This document shows, piece after piece, positions 1 through 5,822 of a DNA stretch of 5,912 nucleotides (position 1 is the stretch's first letter; each line of letters begins with the position of its first letter). The DNA lies in NCBI GenBank assembly GCA_002424575.1, contig DIKN01000012.1:1-5912 (forward strand), in the 5' to 3' direction. The notes beneath the pieces are model-generated. The model did not search any database, was not told the DNA's origin, and saw nothing but the letters and a program-made list of their open reading frames with translations. A program made the position numbers and the translations under genes. This DNA comes from Acholeplasmataceae bacterium UBA5617. GTDB lineage: Bacteria; Bacillota_I; Bacilli_A; Acholeplasmatales; Acholeplasmataceae.

Positions 1-149
1 ACTGCAATTTTTTGATCGATTAAAGGTAAAACTTTGTTTTCATTTTTGAGAAGAACAATCCCTTCACTTGCTGCGATACGTGATAAGTCTTTCAACCCGA
101 TAACCGGATGTTTCTCCCCACTCTTTAATGTGTGTAAATAATTTTTCAT
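1..149 (-). CDS. Glycoside hydrolase family 3 (beta-glucosidase-like), N-terminal fragment
   Basis: The first 49 codons of a gene that runs off the left edge. Translation from the ATG at 149 gives a short polar start (MKNYLHTLKSGEK) followed at residues 27-43 by ASEGIVLLKNENKVLPL, the recognisable opening of the GH3 C-terminal (alpha/beta sandwich) domain. GH3 enzymes hydrolyse terminal beta-glucosidic or beta-xylosidic bonds in oligosaccharides; the exact substrate cannot be read from this fragment. In ordinary GH3 proteins this motif lies several hundred residues in, after the TIM-barrel. Here it is almost at the start, which suggests the domain-swapped form known from Ruminococcus-type beta-glucosidases. 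No signal peptide is visible, so a cytoplasmic enzyme acting on imported sugars is likely (inference). The start is supported by GAGGTG at 153-158, 3-5 nt upstream. It has its own promoter, separate from the upstream tetR. Family call is firm; substrate is unknown. Confidence 0.85.
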   Translation of the reverse strand, partial: MKNYLHTLKSGEKHPVIGLKDLSRIAASEGIVLLKNENKVLPLIDQKIA

Positions 150-170
150 AGGCACCTCAACTCTTTCACC

Positions 171-187
171 TTCCATTATAAATGGAA
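171..187. promoter_or_regulatory. 17-bp palindrome over the GH3 -10 box (candidate operator)
   Basis: TTCCATTATAAATGGAA is a perfect inverted repeat with 7-bp arms and a 3-bp centre. It covers the whole -10 box of the GH3 promoter and ends just upstream of the predicted transcription start, so it would act as DNA rather than as an RNA hairpin. A dimeric repressor bound here would block RNA polymerase. The regulator is not identifiable from the window. A chance AT-rich palindrome is possible, but 7 of 7 matched positions with GG/CC in both arms makes this less likely. Confidence 0.4.
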
Positions 188-204
188 ACGCTCAAGAATG
201 CCAT
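175..204 (-). promoter_or_regulatory. Promoter of the GH3 gene
   Basis: On the minus strand a perfect TATAAT (175-180) lies 18 nt from ATGGCA (199-204), which matches the -35 consensus at 4 of 6 positions. The predicted start is near 168, leaving a leader of about 20 nt that holds the ribosome site. The promoter lies just beyond the tetR terminator, so the GH3 gene is probably a separate transcription unit. The -10 box is clear; the -35 box is weak. Confidence 0.6.
182..196 (+). promoter_or_regulatory. Candidate cre (CcpA) site in the GH3 promoter
   Basis: ATGGAAACGCTCAAG fits the Firmicutes catabolite-responsive element consensus WTGNAARCGNWWWCA at 12 of 15 positions, including the full TGNAARCG core; the mismatches are all in the right half. 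It sits in the -35/-10 spacer, a typical place for a repressing cre. Glucose repression of a beta-glucosidase gene would make biological sense. The degraded right arm keeps confidence low. Confidence 0.35.
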
Positions 205-225
205 AGGTTAGCGAAATCGTTTTCT

Positions 226-254
226 AAAAGAAAACACATACCCCTTGGTATGTG
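226..254 (-). terminator. Rho-independent terminator after tetR
   Basis: On the minus strand, CACATACC-AAGG-GGTATGTG (254 to 235) is a perfect 8-bp stem with a 4-nt loop, followed at once by TTTTCTTTT. It begins one base after the tetR stop codon and ends the RND-tetR unit. Confidence 0.88.
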
Positions 255-255
255 C

Positions 256-846
256 TTATGCTGATGCTTGAACAACTCTAACAATTTCTTCAAAAATGAG
301 ATTGAGAAGTTCATCTTCTGATAGATCCAATTCATCATTGATGAACTGAAACATCAAGCCTGTGATAAGTGCACGAATCACATAAGTCGTCGTTTTTTTA
401 AATTCTCTCATCGGAAATATGCCTTCAACAACACCTAAATACATGATATTTGCAAATCTTTTCTCCATCGCTTCTTGAATCGCTTGAATTTCTGGTTTAA
501 GTTTTAGATCAATTCTTAGTGACTGATGATGGGGTTGGTTCATAATGACTTCCATCACACTGCGTGCATCTTTCATGACAAGCATTGTCCGCCTGAGTTC
601 TTCATATAGCGCACCTTTAAAATCCATCACATGCAAATCCTGAAGCAAAATAGATTCATAGTGTTTTAAGAGATACCGATATGTTTCCACAATCATCTCA
701 TTTTTGCTTGAAAAGTATTCGTAGACGGTTGATTTACCAATCTCTGCATCACGGGCTATTCTCGATAAAGCAATTTGTCCAAGGTCTTCACCGCGTTTCA
801 CATAATCAACGAGCGTTTGGAAAAGCTTATCCTTCGCGGTTAGCAT
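256..846 (-). CDS. TetR/AcrR-family transcriptional repressor
   Basis: A 196-residue protein, normal TetR-family length. Residues 1-50 form the DNA-binding domain; the helix-turn-helix lies at about 27-46 (LSRIARDAEIGKSTVYEYF), matching the family pattern IAxxAGVSxGTxYxYF. Residues from about 55 to 196 form the variable all-helical ligand-binding and dimer domain, with a hydrophobic helix near 159-170 (ALITGLMFQFI). The ligand cannot be predicted. The start ATG at 846 has a strong AAGGAGG (853-859) 6 nt upstream, inside the end of the RND gene, and the two reading frames overlap by 20 nt, so translational coupling is likely. As the last gene of the operon, with a matching palindrome at the operon promoter, it most likely represses itself and the pump, released when a pump substrate binds (inference from family and context). 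Confidence 0.95.
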   Translation of the reverse strand: MLTAKDKLFQTLVDYVKRGEDLGQIALSRIARDAEIGKSTVYEYFSSKNEMIVETYRYLLKHYESILLQDLHVMDFKGALYEELRRTMLVMKDARSVMEVIMNQPHHQSLRIDLKLKPEIQAIQEAMEKRFANIMYLGVVEGIFPMREFKKTTTYVIRALITGLMFQFINDELDLSEDELLNLIFEEIVRVVQASA

Positions 847-3800
847 GGGCTTCCTCCTTCATCTTTTTCCGATTCAATGCTGCATAAATGGTGGGAACAA
901 CAACTAATGTTAAGACGGTTCCATAAAGCAAACCACCGATTGCAGTAATCGCCATGGGCTGTAACAATTCTGCACCTTGACCAAAACCAATTGCAAGTGT
1001 CAATAAACCGAGAATGGTGGTCATCGCAGTCATGAAGATGGGACGTAAACGCGTTTTACCCGCTTCAACAATGGCATCATGAACGGCATATCCCTCTTCA
1101 CGTAATATACGAATGTAGTCAATAAGCACAATACCGTTATTGACAACAACCCCCACAAGAATGATCAAACCCATGATGGAAACAAGTGACAGGTAACTGT
1201 TGGTGATTAAGAGTGCCATCATACCACCCGTAAATGCGAGTGGGATGGTTGAAAGAATGATGAGTGGATAAATCAGGGATTGAAACTGAATGGCCATGAT
1301 CATGTAGACCAATAACACGGCGACGAGTGCAGCAATCGTGAGATCGCTAACGGCTTTTAATATCTCTTCAGACTCACCTTCAAGCGTCACGGCATACCCT
1401 CCACCGTGAACTTTAAAAGCGTTGGAATCTATATATTCATTAACGACATCAGCAACCACAGTTCCTACACGTGTCACATTGTATCCATCGACGATCTCTG
1501 CGGTTACGTTTAAATAGCGATTGGTACCATCCGTACGAATCACTGCAAATCCTGTGACTTTTGTGAGTGTTGTCACTGAGGATGACGTATCATCAAACAA
1601 CGGTGCCTTTGATAAACTGATCAGTGTGGGATCTAGGGAGAAAGGATCAAGTACAATTTCACCAGCAGTCATCTTTAAATACGGATTGACAACAAATTGA
1701 ATAGGTTCTCCCATGATATAACCCGGTAACATCGCATTTAAAACATAAATGCTTTGTCCAGTGGATGTGATATAACGATCAATCATCTGCTGTGTGGAAA
1801 CATCAAACAATTGTATACCCAATAAGAAATTTTCATAATCGCCAAATACATCAAACGTGATACCACCTGATACGGTATCCGATGGTAAATTGAGAGGATA
1901 TTCGATACCTTCAATATTGACAACCACGGATGCTGTTGAGCCTAAACCCTCAAGATTCGTGTAAAGATAGCCTATACTATCCATGATATCTTGATGCGTT
2001 AATCCTTTAATCATCGCTTGATCGATATTGACTGTCACTTTAACAGAGTCTGCCCCTTGGGTAATACCTCCATCAATTTTTGTGATACCTTCAACTTCAG
2101 ACAAAAGTTCAACCAAATCGTTTGAAATGGCCTCGAGTGTTTCTAAATCATAACCACTCACTTTAATATTGATGCCTTCAGCTCCTGCGAGCGCTGTTGT
2201 GCTATTTTGAGCATCGACGGTAATCTCAATGATATTCGACTCATCTAATCCTGAAATGGTATCAAAATCAAATGACGCAATAAGGTCCGTCAACAGGAGT
2301 GCATAAGATGTTGTCGATAGGGTACGATTATCTTTAAGATTGATGGTCATTCTTAAATTGGATGATCCTGAGCTAAACATCATACGCCCAAATCCACCTT
2401 GTCCACCGATGGATGCCGATACAGTTTCAACATCGTTATTATCACGTATCAAATGGGTTAATGCATCTGCATAAGCTGCTTTAGCTTCAAAAGATGTTTG
2501 AGAAATGAAAGAGACATCAACATCCACAGACCCTTCATCAGATTGAGGTAAGAGAATGAATCCTTTGGATGCAACTGCCCAAACCATACCACCGAGCAAG
2601 AGGAGTACAGTTACTATCGTGATCAATTGATGACGAATCGTCCATTTGACAGATTTTTCATAGATTGATTTGAAACCTTTGAGCATGTTGCCTTCTTTTT
2701 GAATCTTTTGATCGGATAGCATACGGGATGCCATGGTTGGAACAAGAGTCAGTGCTATAAAAAGTGATGCTCCTAAAGAATAGGCAATGGTTAAAGCCAT
2801 ACTAATAAAGATTTCAGCAATAAAACCTTCAATAAAGAAAATCGGTAAAAAGACAGCCGCTGTTGTGAGGGTGGATGCAGTGATAGCCCCTAATACTTGA
2901 TGAGCACCAGCAATGGAGGCTTCTTTTTTGGATTTCCCTTCAGCAATCATGCGATAAATGTTTTCTATGACAACAATCGAATTGTCGACAAGCATCCCAA
3001 TACCCAATGCTAATCCACCCATGGATACGAGATTTAAACTGACGTTGCTGAAATACATCAACATGAATGCTGCAATGACTGAAATAGGAATGGCTAATCC
3101 CACAATTAATGTGGGTTTGATATCTCTTAAGAATAAGAAGAGGACAACGATAGCTAAAATGGCACCAAAAATGATGTTTTGAAGCACTGAACTGATCGAC
3201 TGATTGATGTATTCACCTTGATCAAGCAGGATGGTATAGTGGGCATTTTCACCTTCACGAGCCATGACCATATTTAATTTTTCAATGATATTTTGCGTGA
3301 CTTCGGTGATGCCATAATCGGATTGCTTGGTGAAAGCAACCTGAATACCCTGGATACCGTTGATTTTCGAGTAGACATTCGTATTGGCATTGACGTAGCG
3401 AATCCCATCTTCTTTGACCAAATCTTTGATCCTAATAAGCGATGAACCATCAAATAGTATGGGGAGGTTTTCAATATCCGATAATGAATTGGGACGATCT
3501 CCTAAGTAGAGTAAACGTAGTTCCCCATTATCTAATGCCACTCCAATCAAACCACCGACGTTTTGTCTTTCGATAATGTCTAAGACATATTGATGAGTGA
3601 TGCCGTAGGATGCAATCGTCACTGGATCTAAATCAACTTCTAAAATCACATCGGCAGCACCTGAAACACTGACATCAGCGATCCCTGGAATTGATTGAAG
3701 ATCGAGTAAAAGATCGCGATTAATCCACTCTGTGTTACGAATAAGTGCTTCTTCATCGCTCAAACTTTCATCATAATCACGAAATAAGGTGACCGTCATT

Positions 3801-4201
3801 ACGGGAAGCATATCGGGACTTATGCGTAAAATACGGGTATTTCCTACACCATCAGCAAATGTGATGTTGTTGATCAATTCTCTCAACTCAATGACAACCG
3901 TATCCATGTTGGCAGATTCTGCAAAGGTGATAATTGAAATTCCAAAGTTTTCATTAGAAATGGACGACACTTCTTGGAAATTACCGATGGTGGATACCGC
4001 AGATTCAATCGGATTGGCAATATCCCTTTCAACATCTTGAGGGGATGCTCCCGCATAATCGGTAACGGTGACAACAAAGGGTAATTCAATCTCTGGAAAC
4101 AGAGTTAAAGGTAAACGTGTGACGGAAAAGATGCCTAAAACCATGATGATTAAAATACCCATCAGAACTGTAATTGGCTTTCTAACACTATATGAACTCA
4201 T
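827..4201 (-). CDS. RND-superfamily efflux transporter permease (HAE1/SwrC-like)
   Basis: A 1124-residue inner-membrane pump with the duplicated RND layout. TM1 is at 11-29, a first extracytoplasmic loop at 30-339, TM2-TM7 between 340 and 545, a second loop at about 546-953, and TM8-TM12 between 954 and 1109. Family marks include RLPLTLFPEIELP after TM1, GASPQDVERDIANPIE in loop 1, GIGMLVDNSIVVIENIYR in TM4 and RLRPIFMTAMTTILG at TM11. Such pumps export drugs, lipids, surfactants or peptides using the proton (or sodium) gradient. Of the AcrB relay residues, the first TM4 Asp is kept (D406), the second is Asn (N407), and the TM10 Lys is Asn (N1021). Loop 2 is about 100 residues longer than loop 1. 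The start at 4201 is chosen because GGGAGG (4209-4214) lies 7 nt upstream and TM1 follows directly. The in-frame ATG at 4321 would add 40 atypical residues encoded by promoter DNA. No membrane-fusion partner or outer-membrane channel gene is adjacent, as expected in a monoderm. Substrate unknown. Confidence 0.95.
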   Translation of the reverse strand: MSSYSVRKPITVLMGILIIMVLGIFSVTRLPLTLFPEIELPFVVTVTDYAGASPQDVERDIANPIESAVSTIGNFQEVSSISNENFGISIITFAESANMDTVVIELRELINNITFADGVGNTRILRISPDMLPVMTVTLFRDYDESLSDEEALIRNTEWINRDLLLDLQSIPGIADVSVSGAADVILEVDLDPVTIASYGITHQYVLDIIERQNVGGLIGVALDNGELRLLYLGDRPNSLSDIENLPILFDGSSLIRIKDLVKEDGIRYVNANTNVYSKINGIQGIQVAFTKQSDYGITEVTQNIIEKLNMVMAREGENAHYTILLDQGEYINQSISSVLQNIIFGAILAIVVLFLFLRDIKPTLIVGLAIPISVIAAFMLMYFSNVSLNLVSMGGLALGIGMLVDNSIVVIENIYRMIAEGKSKKEASIAGAHQVLGAITASTLTTAAVFLPIFFIEGFIAEIFISMALTIAYSLGASLFIALTLVPTMASRMLSDQKIQKEGNMLKGFKSIYEKSVKWTIRHQLITIVTVLLLLGGMVWAVASKGFILLPQSDEGSVDVDVSFISQTSFEAKAAYADALTHLIRDNNDVETVSASIGGQGGFGRMMFSSGSSNLRMTINLKDNRTLSTTSYALLLTDLIASFDFDTISGLDESNIIEITVDAQNSTTALAGAEGINIKVSGYDLETLEAISNDLVELLSEVEGITKIDGGITQGADSVKVTVNIDQAMIKGLTHQDIMDSIGYLYTNLEGLGSTASVVVNIEGIEYPLNLPSDTVSGGITFDVFGDYENFLLGIQLFDVSTQQMIDRYITSTGQSIYVLNAMLPGYIMGEPIQFVVNPYLKMTAGEIVLDPFSLDPTLISLSKAPLFDDTSSSVTTLTKVTGFAVIRTDGTNRYLNVTAEIVDGYNVTRVGTVVADVVNEYIDSNAFKVHGGGYAVTLEGESEEILKAVSDLTIAALVAVLLVYMIMAIQFQSLIYPLIILSTIPLAFTGGMMALLITNSYLSLVSIMGLIILVGVVVNNGIVLIDYIRILREEGYAVHDAIVEAGKTRLRPIFMTAMTTILGLLTLAIGFGQGAELLQPMAITAIGGLLYGTVLTLVVVPTIYAALNRKKMKEEAHANREG

Positions 4202-4208
4202 GTATGAT

Positions 4209-4214
4209 CCTCCC
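4209..4214 (-). promoter_or_regulatory. Ribosome binding site fixing the RND start
   Basis: GGGAGG on the minus strand, 7 nt before the ATG at 4201. No comparable site precedes the in-frame ATG at 4321, which also lies upstream of the predicted transcription start. This decides the shorter N-terminus. Confidence 0.8.
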
Positions 4215-4227
4215 AGGGTATAAAATG

Positions 4228-4247
4228 CCGACCGAACGGTCGGTCGG
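4228..4247. promoter_or_regulatory. Putative TetR-family operator of the RND-tetR operon
   Basis: CCGACCGAACGGTCGGTCGG stands out as a GC-rich block in AT-rich surroundings. CCGACCG (4228-4234) and CGGTCGG (4237-4243) are perfect inverted arms around AA. The right arm is repeated, overlapping by 3 bp, at 4241-4247, giving a second dyad register. It lies at about +3 to +22 relative to the predicted start, where a bound repressor blocks initiation or early elongation. GACCG/CGGTC-type palindromes are common TetR-family targets, and the operon encodes such a repressor. In the transcript the same block could form a stable leader hairpin, which is an alternative or additional role. Confidence 0.75.
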
Positions 4248-4256
4248 ACACATATG

Positions 4257-4286
4257 ATTATATCAAGAATAAGCGATAAAAACCAA
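4257..4286 (-). promoter_or_regulatory. Promoter of the RND-tetR operon
   Basis: On the minus strand a perfect TATAAT (4257-4262) is separated by 18 nt from TTGGTT (4281-4286), a weak -35 that keeps the TTG. The predicted start is near 4250, giving a leader of about 49 nt that contains the palindromic operator and the ribosome site. Confidence 0.65.
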
Positions 4287-4303
4287 CTTTTTTGCTTATC
4301 TTG
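4264..4303. repeat. Imperfect inverted repeat flanking the RND -35 box
   Basis: CAAGAATAAGC (4264-4274) and GCTTATCTTG (4294-4303) are inverted copies of each other apart from one extra A in the left arm. The arms enclose the -35 hexamer and lie upstream of the predicted start, so they would not be transcribed from this promoter. They could be a binding site for a second regulator, or chance; function is unknown. Confidence 0.35.
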
Positions 4304-4341
4304 TGAAATGATGTGAGACATGGGTGAATCTTAAACAATAC

Positions 4342-4363
4342 AAAAAAATCCCTTTTCAGGGAT
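4342..4363 (-). terminator. Rho-independent terminator of the his operon
   Basis: On the minus strand ATCCCT-GAAA-AGGGAT (4363 to 4348) is a perfect 6-bp stem with a GNRA-type tetraloop, followed by a run of T (4347 to 4342). It lies 24 nt past the hisJ stop and separates the his genes from the efflux unit. Confidence 0.88.
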
Positions 4364-4370
4364 GATTCAA

Positions 4371-4389
4371 AACCAAATCATTTTTGGTT
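4371..4389 (-). terminator. Second hairpin at the hisJ stop codon
   Basis: AACCAAA (4371-4377) and TTTGGTT (4383-4389) form a perfect 7-bp stem with a 5-nt loop. The stem begins within the hisJ stop codon, and in the transcript is followed by UUG and then the main terminator. The T-run is too short for a strong terminator, so it may protect the 3' end or assist the following terminator. Confidence 0.45.
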
Positions 4390-5194
4390 ATATGTTGACC
4401 CAAGAGGGCTTCCGATTTTTAAAAATGGTGATTTGATCGAATCCCGCTTCCTTAAGGAGCGAGATAGCAAGATCAAAATGCTGATAATAGTCACTCACAC
4501 GATGCGCATCGGATCCAAGGGTGATGATGGTTCCACCAAGTGCTTTATAGCGCTTGAGCACTTCTAAGCGTGGATGCGTCACACCTAAACCGTAACGTAG
4601 TCCAGACGTGTTGAGTTCGATACCTTTTTTCTTATCGACAATGACACGAAGTATTTGATCAATGATAGGTTGATAACGATCAAAATCATACATTTTTGTT
4701 TCGAATTGACCATAACGAATGATGTAATCAAGGTGACCGAATACATCGTATTCATCATAGGATTGAACAGCATCAAGCACTAATTGAAAGTAACGTGCAT
4801 AAGTTTCATCTTGTGTTTTATGCTTAAAAAAATCACCGTTATAAAAATCGAGACGATCACCAAAATGAATCGAACAGATTACAAAATCAAAAGGATATCG
4901 ATTTAAAAGCGACTTCATGATACTTTCGATATGAGGTTGATAACCGATCTCGACACCCATACCAATAAAAAGTGATTCATTTTTTCTTAGTTCTTGAATG
5001 ATGGCATAATAACGATCATAGTCGATAGGATTTTCGAAAATAACGCTAGGATTATCGAAATCGACGTGATCGGTAAACATCACGCCAGTGACACCTCTTT
5101 TTTTTACCTCAACGAGATAAGCCTCCATCATTGCATTAGGATCGGCATCAAGCGAGAAATAGGTGTGCATATGGTGGTCGATCAGTGGGTTCAT
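4388..5194 (-). CDS. hisJ: Histidinol-phosphatase, PHP family (HisJ/HisK type)
   Basis: A 268-residue cytoplasmic metalloenzyme, normal length for the PHP-type histidinol-phosphatase found in Bacillus and Lactococcus (there also called HisK). It removes phosphate from L-histidinol phosphate, the step before histidinol dehydrogenase. Metal-ligand motifs of the PHP domain are all present: DHHMH at 6-10, FTDHVD at 40-45, E82 in GVEIGY, H110 in CSIHFG, GHLD at 153-156, E193 in ELNTSG, and GSDAH at 227-231. The ATG overlaps the hisIE stop as ATGA. An AAGGAG (5207-5212) lies upstream with an unusually long 12-nt spacing, so translation may rely partly on coupling to hisIE. The his context supports this over other PHP phosphoesterases. 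Confidence 0.93.
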   Translation of the reverse strand: MNPLIDHHMHTYFSLDADPNAMMEAYLVEVKKRGVTGVMFTDHVDFDNPSVIFENPIDYDRYYAIIQELRKNESLFIGMGVEIGYQPHIESIMKSLLNRYPFDFVICSIHFGDRLDFYNGDFFKHKTQDETYARYFQLVLDAVQSYDEYDVFGHLDYIIRYGQFETKMYDFDRYQPIIDQILRVIVDKKKGIELNTSGLRYGLGVTHPRLEVLKRYKALGGTIITLGSDAHRVSDYYQHFDLAISLLKEAGFDQITIFKNRKPSWVNI

Positions 5195-5814
5195 GTCTTT
5201 TTTTGTCTCCTTTTTAATTCACTTTCAATTTGGTCAAGGGTAACACCTTCTTGAACCATTAAAACCAGCGTATGGTATACCAAATCACTGATTTCATACG
5301 TCATCTCAGATATGCTATGGTTTTTTGCTGCAATAATGACTTCAGCGGTCTCTTCACCCACTTTTTTTAAGATCTTATCGATACCCTTGGTAAACAAGTA
5401 GTTGGTATATGATCCTTCAATGGGATTCTTTTTGCGTTCATCAATGGTTTGATAAAGTTCCTCAAGAAGAGGTTTAGGCGATTCTTCTGGCTCAATCAAT
5501 GCGTTGTGAAAACAGCTCATCTCACCGGTATGGCACGCCACACCCGTTTGTTCGACGGTCATCAGTAAGCTGTCACCGTCACAATCATAAACAAGTCCTT
5601 TAACGGTTTGTACATGGCCAGACGTTTCTCCTTTTACCCATAGTGATTGTCTGCTTCGACTATAGTATGTCGCTTGTTTCGTCAACAATGTTTGTTTAAG
5701 CGCCTCTTCGTTCATATACGCTAACATCAGAACTTCTTTTGTGGATGATTCTTGTACCACGACTGGAATCAAGCCCTTTTCATTATATACGATTTTTTCA
5801 AGATTTATGTTCAT
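5191..5814 (-). CDS. hisI: Bifunctional phosphoribosyl-AMP cyclohydrolase / phosphoribosyl-ATP pyrophosphatase
   Basis: A 207-residue HisIE fusion carrying out steps 2 and 3 of histidine synthesis: hydrolysis of phosphoribosyl-ATP to phosphoribosyl-AMP (C-terminal HisE part), then opening of the purine ring (N-terminal HisI part). The HisI part (about 1-107) shows SRSRQSLWVKGETSGHVQ at 52-69, the metal site DCDGD at 77-81, and the zinc ligands in ACHTG and SCF (C94, C101). The HisE part (about 115-207) shows YTNYLF, KKVGEETAE with E154/E155/E158, and SDLVYH near 176-181. The ATG at 5814 is preferred because it gives the usual spacing to NEKGLIP, as in B. subtilis HisI. A GTG at 5826 would add four residues and overlap the hisF stop as GTGA, so it remains possible. 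Neither start has a strong ribosome site. The end overlaps hisJ by 4 nt. Confidence 0.95.
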   Translation of the reverse strand: MNINLEKIVYNEKGLIPVVVQESSTKEVLMLAYMNEEALKQTLLTKQATYYSRSRQSLWVKGETSGHVQTVKGLVYDCDGDSLLMTVEQTGVACHTGEMSCFHNALIEPEESPKPLLEELYQTIDERKKNPIEGSYTNYLFTKGIDKILKKVGEETAEVIIAAKNHSISEMTYEISDLVYHTLVLMVQEGVTLDQIESELKRRQKKT

Positions 5815-5822
5815 GGGGTTTC

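Noticed and set aside
220..234. TTTTCT-AAA-AGAAAA inverted repeat next to the tetR terminator
   Set aside because: Its right arm is the terminator T-run read on the other strand; AT-only pairing with a 3-nt loop is most likely incidental.
681..887. Plus-strand open frame of 68 codons across the tetR start region
   Set aside because: Antiparallel to tetR and the RND end, both firmly identified; no family resemblance and no convincing ribosome site.
2958..3182. Plus-strand open frame opposite the RND TM2-TM4 region
   Set aside because: Mirror of membrane-segment codons; no recognisable protein.
3274..3474. Minus-strand open frame of 66 codons inside the RND gene
   Set aside because: Out-of-frame shadow within a clearly conserved part of the RND loop.
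3789..4089. Open frames on both strands within the RND loop 1 region
   Set aside because: Overlap conserved RND codons in other frames; low-complexity translations without motifs.
4585..4776. Minus-strand 63-codon frame inside hisJ
   Set aside because: Shadow of hisJ, whose PHP motifs run unbroken through this stretch.
4994..5254. Plus-strand 86-codon frame across the hisJ/hisIE junction
   Set aside because: Antisense to two conserved genes; no motif or promoter seen.
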